Shown here piece after piece: positions 11,909 to 20,428 of a stretch of 33,090 nucleotides of DNA. A model generated the notes under the pieces. The model was not told where the DNA came from. It saw only the letters and a list, made by a program, of their open reading frames with translations, and did no database searches. A program made the position numbers and the translations under genes. The stretch is from a virus. Every line of letters begins with the position of its first letter. Within the stretch, counting starts at the first letter, position 1. The stretch spans positions 1 to 33,090 of the IMG/VR virus record IMGVR_UViG_3300042389_000631, one strand, 5' to 3'.

Positions 11909-13026
11909 AGGCTGAAATCGTTCCCATCGAGTCGCTCTCGTTCGATCCGGCGAATGTCCGGAAGCATCCCGAGCGAAACCTAGCGACGATCAAGGCGAGC
12001 CTCCTGCGCTTCGGCCAGCAGAAGCCGATCGTCGTCGACGCGAGCGGAGTCGTCCGCGCCGGCAACGGCACGCTAGCGGCCGCGAAGGCGCTCGGCTGGA
12101 AGGAGATCGCGATCGTGCGCTCGAGCCTCAAGGGCAGCGACGCAACGGCCTACGCGATCGCGGACAACCGCACCGCGGAGCTCGCGGAGTGGGACGACGA
12201 CGCGCTGGCTCAGACGCTCGCGGCGTTGCAGATCGAGGACGAGGCGCTGCTCGAGGCCGCAGGCTTCGACGCTTCGGAACTTCAGGCGATGACCGATCCA
12301 GGTGAAGTCGTCGAGGACGAGGTGCCCGAGCCTCCGGCGGATCCGATCACGAAGTCGGGCGACCTTTGGATTCTCGGCGAGCATCGCCTGCTTTGCGGCG
12401 ACTCGACGAAGGCTGATGATGTAGCGCGGCTGATGCACAAGCAAACGGCAGATGCAACCATTTCCGATCCGCCATACGGTCTCGGCTATGAGTATGCAAC
12501 GCATGATGACTCAGACAAAGACGCAAACGAGATCCTAGTTGCATCGGCGTTCGCCCTAGGATCGAGTTTCATCGTTTGGACGCCAGGTCAGCAGAACCTC
12601 GCGAGAGATATCAATCGTTTCGGAAAGTCCAAGGTGCTCATCTGGTTCAAGAAGTTTGCAGCGATGGCAAACGGGCTCGGAGGCGCGTCCGTATGGGAGC
12701 CGATACTCGTCGTCGGGAAGCCGCCAAAACGAGAGCTAAAAACCGATGTGATCGAATGCATGACGGAGCGTCTAGAGGTCGACGGGAAGCCGCTTCGCAG
12801 CCTGCATACTTGTCCGAAACCCGTCGCTTTGTACGCGAGGCTCATCGAGTCTTTCACTGAGCTAGGACAACTCATCCATGAGCCGTTCTGTGGATCAGGC
12901 ACGACGCTCATCGCCGCCGAGCAACTTGGTCGCAAGTGCTACGGGATGGAGATCAGTCCCGCTTATTGCGATGTCATCGTGAAACGATGGGAGACTCTCA
13001 CCGGAAAGAAGGCCACTCGTGCCTAA
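11905..13026 (+). CDS. ParB-like domain fused to DNA methyltransferase
   Basis: 373 residues. Residues 1-110 form a ParB/Srx-type domain (NVRKHPERNLATIKASLLRF, then GNGTLAAAKALG). The rest is an amino-methyltransferase with DPPY at 188-191 and FCGSGT at 328-333, the motif IV before motif I order of beta-class enzymes that methylate adenine N6 or cytosine N4. Phage ParB-MTase fusions commonly protect phage DNA from restriction. Base composition shifts within the gene: 43 of 60 G+C at 12061-12120 but 28 of 60 at 12481-12540, suggesting exchange of the catalytic and target-recognition part. Confidence 0.9.
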   Translation: MKAEIVPIESLSFDPANVRKHPERNLATIKASLLRFGQQKPIVVDASGVVRAGNGTLAAAKALGWKEIAIVRSSLKGSDATAYAIADNRTAELAEWDDDALAQTLAALQIEDEALLEAAGFDASELQAMTDPGEVVEDEVPEPPADPITKSGDLWILGEHRLLCGDSTKADDVARLMHKQTADATISDPPYGLGYEYATHDDSDKDANEILVASAFALGSSFIVWTPGQQNLARDINRFGKSKVLIWFKKFAAMANGLGGASVWEPILVVGKPPKRELKTDVIECMTERLEVDGKPLRSLHTCPKPVALYARLIESFTELGQLIHEPFCGSGTTLIAAEQLGRKCYGMEISPAYCDVIVKRWETLTGKKATRA

Positions 13027-13354
13027 GTACAAGGCGCGCGATGTCGACCCCGAGCAGGTGCGGAAGCTCGCAGGAATCGGATGCACGCAGGACGAAATCG
13101 CGGTCATCGTCGGCCTCTCGAAGCCGACGCTGCGGAAGCACTTTGCGGAGCAGATGAGCATCGGCCTCGAGAACTTCCGAATGAGCCTCCGCAGGCTTCA
13201 GGCAAAAAAGGCAGCGGAAGGCAATGTCACGATGCTGATCTGGCTCGGCAAGCAGTACCTCGGCCAGAGCGACCGCCAGGAGCAGAAGATCACGGAAGAG
13301 GTTGTCACCATCGAGCGCATAGCGCCGAAGATCGCTCTATCGGAGTCGGCGTGA
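13019..13354 (+). CDS. terS: Terminase small subunit-like protein
   Basis: 111 residues from GTG overlapping the methyltransferase end by 8 bases. An HTH lies at about 20-45 (IGCTQDEIAVIVGLSKPTLR), followed by a helical segment with EGNVTMLIWLGKQYLGQSDR, a pattern recurring in small terminases. The small subunit binds the packaging site and feeds DNA to the large subunit, whose gene begins immediately after this stop. Confidence 0.75.
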   Translation: MPKYKARDVDPEQVRKLAGIGCTQDEIAVIVGLSKPTLRKHFAEQMSIGLENFRMSLRRLQAKKAAEGNVTMLIWLGKQYLGQSDRQEQKITEEVVTIERIAPKIALSESA

Positions 13355-14533
13355 TTGCGAGTCCGACTTCCGTCGCTCGCGTCCGTCCTGCATCCCTCGC
13401 AGCGTGAGGTGCACGCCGCGCTCGCGCGGTTCTCCGTGCTCGAGATCGGCCGTCGCTGGGGGAAGACGACCTTCGGCATCCAGCTCGCGATCGACGACGC
13501 GGTGTCAGGCCGAAAGGTCGGTTGGTTCGCGCCTTCGTACAAGTACCTGGCAGATCCCGTGCGCGAGTTCGAGCGCGCCTTGAAGCCTGTCGTGCGCCGC
13601 ATTGACCGCATCGAAAAGCGCATGGAGCTGAAGACGAACGGCAGCATCGACTTCTGGACGCTGGAGGACATCGACTCGGGCCGCGGCCGCTCGTACGATC
13701 GCATCGTCATCGACGAGGCCGGATTCGCGCCGCGTCTGCTAGAGGCATGGCGCGCGTCGATGCGCGCGACGCTCGCAGACCGCAAGGGCCGCGCGCTCTT
13801 CCTCGGCACACCAAAGGGAACGGGCGACTTCCATCGGCTCTATCTCGAGGCCGAGGGAGACACGACGGGCGAGTGGCGCGCGTTCCGCATTGGCTCTGTC
13901 TCGAATCCGCACCTAGACCCGAGCGAGATCGAGGCCGCGCGACGAATGCTCCCGGCCGAGGTCTTCGCGCAGGAGTTCGAGGGCGTGCCAGCCGAGGACG
14001 GCGGCAACCCATTCGGACTCGACGCAATCCGGGAGTGCATCGCGCCGATGCCGGATACGGCGGTCGAATGCTGGGGCGTCGACCTCGCAAAGAGCCAGGA
14101 CTGGACGGTCGCGGTCGGCCTCGACGGCGAGGGCCGCGTCTGTCGGCTCGACCGATGGCAAGGCCCGTGGAGCGTCACGCGCGAGCGTCTCGCGCGCATG
14201 ATCGGAGACAAGCCGGCGCAGATCGACTCGACGGGCGTCGGCGATCCCATCGTCGAGGATCTCCGCAAGGTCTGCCGTCGCGCCGAGGGCTTCAAGTTCA
14301 CCTCGCAGAGCAAGCAGCAGCTGATGGAAGGCCTGCAACTTGCGATCCAAACTCGCGAGATTCGCTTCCCTGACGGTTGGTTGCGGAGCGAACTAGAGGC
14401 CTTCGGCTTCCGATACTCGGGGAGAGCCGTCTCGTACGAGGCGACGGTCGGGCACGACGACGGCGTCTGCGCTCTTGCGCTTGCCGTCCTCGCGCGAAGG
14501 CAGCGGAAGCCCCTCCTCCTGAAAGTCATCTGA
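13355..14533 (+). CDS. terL: Terminase large subunit
   Basis: 392 residues. The ATPase half has GRRWGKTT at 32-39 (Walker A) and IVIDEAGF with D120-E121 (Walker B). The nuclease half has D243 (GVDLAKSQDW), D291 (IDSTGVGD) and D368/D369 (HDDG), the RNase H-like acidic cluster. It pumps DNA into the prohead and cuts it. The start is a TTG directly after the small-subunit stop, with GGAG upstream; no nearby ATG in frame gives a full Walker A region. Its stop overlaps the portal ATG. Confidence 0.92.
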   Translation: MRVRLPSLASVLHPSQREVHAALARFSVLEIGRRWGKTTFGIQLAIDDAVSGRKVGWFAPSYKYLADPVREFERALKPVVRRIDRIEKRMELKTNGSIDFWTLEDIDSGRGRSYDRIVIDEAGFAPRLLEAWRASMRATLADRKGRALFLGTPKGTGDFHRLYLEAEGDTTGEWRAFRIGSVSNPHLDPSEIEAARRMLPAEVFAQEFEGVPAEDGGNPFGLDAIRECIAPMPDTAVECWGVDLAKSQDWTVAVGLDGEGRVCRLDRWQGPWSVTRERLARMIGDKPAQIDSTGVGDPIVEDLRKVCRRAEGFKFTSQSKQQLMEGLQLAIQTREIRFPDGWLRSELEAFGFRYSGRAVSYEATVGHDDGVCALALAVLARRQRKPLLLKVI

Positions 14534-17500
14534 TGATCCTGAGCCGAATCAAGGCAGCACTCAACGCGAACCGCTGGCTCCAGTCCTCGATGCGGATTGT
14601 CTCCGGCGGTGGCGATGCCGTGCGCCAGCCGTTCTCGTATCAGGCCGCGGTGCTCGCGAATCGGTCGTGGATCTACGCGGCCGCGCACCTGAACGCGCAG
14701 GCCGTCGCGAGCCAGCCGCTGCGCCTCTATGTGCGCTCTCGCGGAACGGCCGTGAAGCTCTGGAAGACGGCGCGGCCGTCGCGTTCGACCTTCGCGCGCT
14801 TCGCCGGCGAGCGCGACGACCGTCCGTCGCCTTTCGTCATGCAGAAGGCCGCGGAGTTCGGCGATGACTACGAGGTCGTGACCGAGGCTCATCCCGTCCT
14901 GACGCTGCTCGACCAGCCGAACTCGTACACGAACGGCTACGAGGCGACCATGCTCCGCGTGCTCTTCCAAGAGCTCACAGGCAATGCGTACCTCCATCCA
15001 GTCATCGACGCGCAGACGGGCGTGCCCGTCGAGCTCTGGTCGATGCCGTCGCAGTATGTGGAGATCGTGCCAGGAAAGACGCAGTTCATCGACGCGTACC
15101 TCTACGGCGCGTCGCGCGACCAGCGCCGGATCTTCGCGGCCGACGAGGTGATCCACTTCAAGCGCCCGAATCCCGGAGACCTGTACTACGGCCTCGGCAA
15201 GCTCGAGGCCGCATGGGGCGCGGCGACGATGAACGCGGCCGTGAAGGACATGGATCTGTCCTTCTTCCAGAACAAGGCGCGGCCCGACTACCTGCTGACG
15301 ATCAAGTCGAACGCGTCGCAAGAGGAGATTGAGCGGCTCGAGGTGCAGATCGACGAGAAGCTTCGCGGCAAGGAGCGGACGGGACGCTTCCTGACCGCGA
15401 CGGCCGACATCGACCTCAAGCCCATGAACTTCCCGCCAAAGGATCTCGGCGGACGCGAGGACATCGTCGAGGAGATCGCGGCCGTCTTCGGCGTGCCGGT
15501 CTCGATGCTGAAGGCGAACGACCCGAACCTTGCGAGCGCGACGGTCGGCTTCCAGTCGTGGAAGGCGATCTCCGTGCTCCCTCTGCTTCGCCTGGACGAG
15601 CAGACGCTGAACTCGCAGCTCCTCCCGCTCTTCGGCATCGAGGACGACGCGTTCCTCGCATACGACTCGCCCGTCGTCGAGGACGAGAAGTTCGAGTTCG
15701 AGAAGCGTCGCTCGTCGGTCGCGGCCGGAATCATCACGGCGAACGAGGCGCGCAAGCTCGAAGGCCTCGAGCCTGTCTCCGACGAGATGGCCGATCGCCT
15801 GCTCATTAACGGACAGCCGCTCGGCGGCCCGGCTCCGGCCGCGCCGGCGCTTCCGTTTGGCGCTAGTATCCAGACGGATACGCCTGACCCCGCTCCGCAG
15901 CCCGAGCGCAAGGACGCGCTCGGAGACTGCGTTTCCGAGAAGATCCCGACGCTCATCGCCGAGGGATACGAGCAGGATCAGGCCGTCGCGATCGCGTACT
16001 CGATGTGCAGCGAGGGGAAAACGCTCGAGGACATCCTCGACGAGCGCGGCTCGGAGATGCGATCCAAGGCGCTGTCCGACATCGACACGAAGCCTCCGCA
16101 GACGGTCGCAGACAACGCGCGACGAGCGCTCGAGGTTCGCGCGCGGAAGCCGGAGTCTCAGCGCGGGATGACCGCGGTCGGCATCGCTCGGGCGCGCGAT
16201 CTTGCGAATCGCGTCGAGCTCTCGGAGGACACGATCCGCCGGATGCTTGCGTATTTCGAGCGGCACGAGGTCGACAAGCAGGGCGAGACTTGGGACGACC
16301 AGGGCAAGGGCTGGCAGGCTTGGAACGGCTGGGGCGGCGACGACGGCTTCGCGTGGGCGCGGCGCAAGGTCGAGCAGTTCGACCGCGAGCGCGAGCGCAA
16401 GGCCGCAGGCAAGTCGGCGAAGAACGGCGGAGGAGATCCGCCGGCGAAGCCGTCCGAGCGGATCAGCGGTAGCGATCGCAATCCCGAGGGATCCGCCAGC
16501 GGATCGCGCGGAGGTATCGAGATCAGCGAGGAGACCGAGGAAGCGCTCCGGAACAAGGTCGACGAACACAACGACAAGCACGGCGACGAGAACGGCAAGC
16601 GCGTAGACCTCGGGATGCTAAAGGCCGTTTACCGACGCGGAGCAGGCGCATTCTCGACGAGCCATCGTGCAGGAGTCGGCCGAGAGCAATGGGCTATGGC
16701 GCGCGTGAATGCGTTCCTGACGCTCGTCCGTCGCGGCAAGCCTGAAGACGCGGACTACACGACGGACTTTGACCTGCTGCCGAGTGGTCATCCGAAGAAG
16801 AGCGACGGGAAGAAGTCGTGCGGATGCTGCGGCGACAAGCCTGCGCGCGTCTCGACCAAGCGGCTCTGGTCTGATCTAATCACGAAGGCAAGCGAGCGCG
16901 ACGCCGAGCGCGAGTTTGACAAGATCACCGAGCAGGAGCAGGAGATCGGCAAGGCCGTCTCAAAGGTGCTCGAGAAGCAGGTCGCCGAGGTCATCGCCGC
17001 GATCCGCAAGGAAGGCCGGCCGACGCGCGCGACCGTGCAGAAGGTCGAGAAGATCCTCCGCGAGAGCCGATGGAACGCGGAGCTCGTGAACGCTCTCCGG
17101 CCGTACCTCGCGGACGCGATCGCCGGCGGCGTCGAGCTCGGCCTCGACACGGTCGGCAAGATGGTCACGGGAGCGCCCGACTTCACGCCGGCGCGCGACG
17201 ACCTCCGCGCATACGCGCAGTCCGAGTCCGTGCGCCTAGCTCGCACGGCCGCGGCCGGAGTGAACCGCTATACCTCCGTCCGCGTGGGCGAGATCCTAGG
17301 AGACGGCATCGCGGACGGCGAGACCATCGACCAGCTCGCGAGCCGCGTGCAGGACTGGGCAGGAGAGAAGGGCGACGCCGACCGCGCGACGCGTAACCGC
17401 GCCGTGACGATCGCTCGCACCGAGGCGCAGCGCGCGACGCGCAAGGCCGAGCTCGAGGCGTGGAAGTCGACGGGCATCGTCGAAGGAAAGACCTGGCTTC

Positions 17501-17784
17501 TCGCGCCGGATCCGTGCGAGTTCTGCGAGGCCGCTGCGAAGGCATTTGAGTCGAAGGCCGTCGGCCTTGACGACTCGTTCTACCAGAAGGGTGAGACGCT
17601 CGAAGGCGCAGACGGCGGCGCGCTCGTCCTCGACTACGAGGCGATCGACGCTCCCCCGCTGCACCCGAATTGCCGATGCTCGATGGAGCCGAAGCTTGCC
17701 GGCGAGTACGGCGCGATCCAAGACGAGATCAACGCCGAGGTGGACGAATACTTCGAGCAGCTCAAAAGGGAGCAGCAGGCATGA
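14533..17784 (+). CDS. Portal-MuF fusion protein
   Basis: 1083 residues in one open frame. Residues about 1-430 are an HK97-type portal (QAAVLANRSWIYAAAHLNAQ, DEVIHFKR, GVPVSMLK). Then comes a CVSEKIPTLIAEGYEQDQAVAIAY segment-type block (about 461-490), a block with WGGDDGFAWARRKVEQF (about 521-617), a block with GMLKAVYRRGAGAFSTSHR (about 667-755), and from about 777 an SPP1 gp7/MuF-like head-morphogenesis domain ending with DPCEFCEAA and HPNCRCSMEPKL. Portal and MuF are usually separate genes; the fusion would place the MuF part at the portal vertex. No frameshift or stop interrupts it. Downstream is the prohead protease, which could cleave the fusion. Confidence 0.85.
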   Translation: MILSRIKAALNANRWLQSSMRIVSGGGDAVRQPFSYQAAVLANRSWIYAAAHLNAQAVASQPLRLYVRSRGTAVKLWKTARPSRSTFARFAGERDDRPSPFVMQKAAEFGDDYEVVTEAHPVLTLLDQPNSYTNGYEATMLRVLFQELTGNAYLHPVIDAQTGVPVELWSMPSQYVEIVPGKTQFIDAYLYGASRDQRRIFAADEVIHFKRPNPGDLYYGLGKLEAAWGAATMNAAVKDMDLSFFQNKARPDYLLTIKSNASQEEIERLEVQIDEKLRGKERTGRFLTATADIDLKPMNFPPKDLGGREDIVEEIAAVFGVPVSMLKANDPNLASATVGFQSWKAISVLPLLRLDEQTLNSQLLPLFGIEDDAFLAYDSPVVEDEKFEFEKRRSSVAAGIITANEARKLEGLEPVSDEMADRLLINGQPLGGPAPAAPALPFGASIQTDTPDPAPQPERKDALGDCVSEKIPTLIAEGYEQDQAVAIAYSMCSEGKTLEDILDERGSEMRSKALSDIDTKPPQTVADNARRALEVRARKPESQRGMTAVGIARARDLANRVELSEDTIRRMLAYFERHEVDKQGETWDDQGKGWQAWNGWGGDDGFAWARRKVEQFDRERERKAAGKSAKNGGGDPPAKPSERISGSDRNPEGSASGSRGGIEISEETEEALRNKVDEHNDKHGDENGKRVDLGMLKAVYRRGAGAFSTSHRAGVGREQWAMARVNAFLTLVRRGKPEDADYTTDFDLLPSGHPKKSDGKKSCGCCGDKPARVSTKRLWSDLITKASERDAEREFDKITEQEQEIGKAVSKVLEKQVAEVIAAIRKEGRPTRATVQKVEKILRESRWNAELVNALRPYLADAIAGGVELGLDTVGKMVTGAPDFTPARDDLRAYAQSESVRLARTAAAGVNRYTSVRVGEILGDGIADGETIDQLASRVQDWAGEKGDADRATRNRAVTIARTEAQRATRKAELEAWKSTGIVEGKTWLLAPDPCEFCEAAAKAFESKAVGLDDSFYQKGETLEGADGGALVLDYEAIDAPPLHPNCRCSMEPKLAGEYGAIQDEINAEVDEYFEQLKREQQA

Positions 17785-18452
17785 ATAGCATGATCGTGAA
17801 GGCGCTTGCGGCCGAGGTCTCGGCGACGGCCAAGGGATTCACCGCGACGATCACCGCGGAGACCCTCGACCGCGACGGCGAGGTGCTGATCCCGCAGGGA
17901 ATGAACTCCCGCGAGTTCGACCAGAATCCTGTCCTCTTCTGGAATCACGACTACGCGAAGCCGGTCGGCAAGTGCATCGGCCTCAAGCGCGGCGAGCGCG
18001 CGATCGTCGGAGAGTTCACCTTCGCGAAGAAGCCGGACGGCTATGTCGGCGAGTTCTTCCCAGAGGTCGCCGCGGCGCTCGTCGGTCAGGGCATCGTCAA
18101 CGCGGTCTCGGTCGGCTATGTTCCAGAGTCGGGCGGCGTGCGCCGCGCGACGGACATCGACCGCAAGAAGTACGGCGACGAGGTGCAGACGATCTTCTCG
18201 CGCTGGAAGCTGCTTGAGGTCTCGCTCGCTCCGCTCCAAGCGAACCCCGATGCGCTCATCACGGCCGTGAAGAAGGGTCTTGTTTCGCCCGTCGCCGCGA
18301 AGCAGTTCTTCGGCGTTGAGGCTCCGAAGCGCACGGTCGTGACCATCGAGCTCCCGGCCGCGCGCTCAACCGTCGCGAAGCCCGCGCCGATCAGCGTTGC
18401 GGAGATTGCTCGTCGCGAGATCGCTCGCGCGCGCGGCTCTATCTACCTCTGA
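17781..18452 (+). CDS. Prohead protease (HK97/U35-type)
   Basis: 223 residues overlapping the portal fusion by ATGA. The family serine protease trims the scaffold part of the capsid protein during maturation. LDRDGEVLIPQGMNSREF, WNHDY with catalytic-type H56, NAVSVGY with S110, and a WKLLEVSLAPLQANPDAL block are all characteristic. The C-terminal 45 residues are Ala/Arg/Lys-rich and may enter the prohead with the scaffold. Confidence 0.9.
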   Translation: MNSMIVKALAAEVSATAKGFTATITAETLDRDGEVLIPQGMNSREFDQNPVLFWNHDYAKPVGKCIGLKRGERAIVGEFTFAKKPDGYVGEFFPEVAAALVGQGIVNAVSVGYVPESGGVRRATDIDRKKYGDEVQTIFSRWKLLEVSLAPLQANPDALITAVKKGLVSPVAAKQFFGVEAPKRTVVTIELPAARSTVAKPAPISVAEIARREIARARGSIYL

Positions 18453-18532
18453 TCCTGCGACGCGGCCTACGGCGAGTGCCTGCAAGCGCGTCTTGATGGT
18501 GCAAGAGGCGGATCCCAACGGAGGATCTGCTC

Positions 18533-19918
18533 ATGCAGACCATGAATCTCGACAAGTTCCGCGAGGCGCTCACCCTCGCGGCGCGCGTCAAGGGCGAGCC
18601 GGGCGTCGTTGCCCAGAAGAAGCTCATCCTCGACCGCTACATGATCGTGGACGCCGACGGCGTCGCGGTCGATCCCGAAACCCTCGATGTCACCATCGCT
18701 CCGGCCGCGCTCGCGGTCGAAGAGGACGCCGCCAAGCCGGCGGAGGAAGACCCCATGACCAACGAAGAGATCACCAAGAGCGTCCGCGCGGTCGTCGCTG
18801 CGGAGCTGAAGGCGTCGCCGCGCGCGAACGCCGTCGTCGCCGAGCCGAAGGCGTGGGAAAACGCCAAGGTCTACGGCAAGCTGAAGAACCTCACGAACAA
18901 GGAGCAGGCCTTCCGCTTCGGCACCTGGTGCCTTGGCGCGATGGGTCACAAGAAGTCGGCTGACTGGTGCGCGGCCAACGGCCTCGCGCTCCGCACGAAG
19001 GGCCACACCGAGGGCGTCAACAGCGCCGGCGGCTTCCTTGTGCCGGACGAGTTCGAGAACGAGCTCATCACCCTTCGCGAGCAGTACGGCGTCTTCCGCC
19101 GCAACGCGCGCATCTGGCCGATGTCGAGCGACACGCTCCGCATCCCGAAGCGCTCGTCGACCCTGACCGCGTACTTCGTCGGCGAGGCCGCTGCCGGCAC
19201 CGAGTCGCAGCAGGTCTTCGACAGCGTGCAGCTGGTCGCGAAGAAGCTGATGGCTCTCACCACGGTCTCGAGCGAGCTGCTCGAGGACGCGGTCGTGAAC
19301 ATCGGCGACGACATCGCCGGCGAGATCGCGTACGCGTTCGCGCTCAAGGAGGACGGCTGCGGCTTCCTCGGCGACGGCACCTCGACCTACGGTGGCATCG
19401 TCGGCCTTGAGAACGCGCTCACGAACGCGACCTACCAGATCAGCGACGGAGCTGCGACCGCTCCGAGCGGCGTCCTTCTCGCCGAGATCAACGCCGCCTT
19501 CGGCAAGCTCCCGGCGTGGGCTTACCAGCGCAACGGTGTGAAGATTTACTGCCACAAGTCGGTCTACCACACTGTCTTCGAGAAGCTCGCAATGGCGGCT
19601 GGCGGCGTGACCGCTGCCGAGATCGCGGCCGGAATGCAGCCGCGCTTCTTCGGCTACCCGGTCGAGTTCGCTCAGGTGATGAATACCTCGGCCAGCCTCG
19701 CCACCGCCGGTTCAGGCACTTTCGCGTTCATCGGCGACCTCTCGCAGGGTTGCTACCTCGGCGACCGTCGCTCGACCGCGGTCGCGTTCTCCGACTCGGC
19801 GCTCAACGCGTTCGAGCAGGACGAGCGCGTCGTCCGCGGAACCGAGCGGTTCGACATCGTCTGCGCCAATGTCGGCTCGTCCACCGAGTCGGGCGCGGTC
19901 ATCAAGCTCACCCTCTGA
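18533..19918 (+). CDS. Major capsid protein (HK97 fold)
   Basis: 461 residues after GGAGG. The first ~100 residues are helical, acidic and low in complexity, as expected for the delta/scaffold domain removed by the protease. The remainder follows the HK97 family plan: TEGVNSAGGFLVPDEFENEL at about 160-180, a GVFRRNARIWPMSSDTLRIP segment, then FLGDGTSTYGGIVGL, and a C-terminal GCYLGDRRSTAVAFSD. No separate scaffold gene is seen, consistent with a fused delta domain. Confidence 0.93.
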   Translation: MQTMNLDKFREALTLAARVKGEPGVVAQKKLILDRYMIVDADGVAVDPETLDVTIAPAALAVEEDAAKPAEEDPMTNEEITKSVRAVVAAELKASPRANAVVAEPKAWENAKVYGKLKNLTNKEQAFRFGTWCLGAMGHKKSADWCAANGLALRTKGHTEGVNSAGGFLVPDEFENELITLREQYGVFRRNARIWPMSSDTLRIPKRSSTLTAYFVGEAAAGTESQQVFDSVQLVAKKLMALTTVSSELLEDAVVNIGDDIAGEIAYAFALKEDGCGFLGDGTSTYGGIVGLENALTNATYQISDGAATAPSGVLLAEINAAFGKLPAWAYQRNGVKIYCHKSVYHTVFEKLAMAAGGVTAAEIAAGMQPRFFGYPVEFAQVMNTSASLATAGSGTFAFIGDLSQGCYLGDRRSTAVAFSDSALNAFEQDERVVRGTERFDIVCANVGSSTESGAVIKLTL

Positions 19919-19936
19919 TCGGAAGGACTTCCACAC

Positions 19937-20380
19937 ATGGTTCCCAGCAACAGCAAGACGGTCGTCCTCGCGGTCAACGCCGGCACGGCTACCGTCTCGA
20001 CTCTCACGGCGACGGTCGACACGAAGGGCTTCTCCTTCGCGAAGATCCTCTGCCTCTCCTCCTCGACGGGCACGGTCTCGACCGGCACGAACAACAAGAT
20101 CGAAGACGCGGACGCCTCGACCGGCACCTTCGCGACCTTCGCTGGTTTCGTGCAGGGCACCGACTGGACCGGCTCGACCTCGACCAACAGCACGCAGAAC
20201 GCGAAGGTCCTCTGGAACATCCCGCTCCAGGGCCGCAAGCGCTACCTGAAGGTCACCTTCACGCACGCGACCGGCGGCGGCGGCACGATCGTCGCCGAGC
20301 TCGAGCGTCCCTCGAACGGCATCTCGGCTTCGACCGAGGCGTTCGAGTCGACCGATGTCGGAAACATCATCGGCCTCTGA
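19937..20380 (+). CDS. Capsid decoration-type beta-sandwich protein
   Basis: 147 residues, Thr/Ser/Gly-rich, directly after the capsid gene, with GGAAGGA upstream. VVLAVNAGTATVSTLTATVD, KIEDADAS, GRKRYLKVTFTH and VAELERPSN are hallmarks of a small all-beta domain found after capsid genes in many phages. Both halves of this domain reappear at the two ends of the next protein. It probably binds the capsid lattice. I infer a decoration role from position and fold, not from a known homologue. Confidence 0.65.
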   Translation: MVPSNSKTVVLAVNAGTATVSTLTATVDTKGFSFAKILCLSSSTGTVSTGTNNKIEDADASTGTFATFAGFVQGTDWTGSTSTNSTQNAKVLWNIPLQGRKRYLKVTFTHATGGGGTIVAELERPSNGISASTEAFESTDVGNIIGL

Positions 20381-20399
20381 TCCCTCTCTCTCACGGGCT

Positions 20400-20417
20400 G
20401 CGCGCCGAAAGGCGCGC
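20400..20417 (+). terminator. Hairpin between decoration and esterase genes
   Basis: A 7-bp G/C stem (20400-20406 with 20411-20417) capped by a GAAA tetraloop is followed by GGCCTGTTT. The T-run is short, so it may be a partial terminator that keeps capsid and decoration mRNA more abundant than downstream genes. It ends only 11 bases before the esterase ATG, which has no clear ribosome site, so it may also limit translation. Confidence 0.5.
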
Positions 20418-20428
20418 GGCCTGTTTCC

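Noticed and set aside
13840-16581. A 913-residue minus-strand open frame opposite terminase and portal genes
   Set aside because: It lies antisense to two clearly identified genes. Long antisense frames are expected in GC-rich DNA with this codon bias, and its sequence is Arg/Leu/Asp-rich without recognisable motifs.
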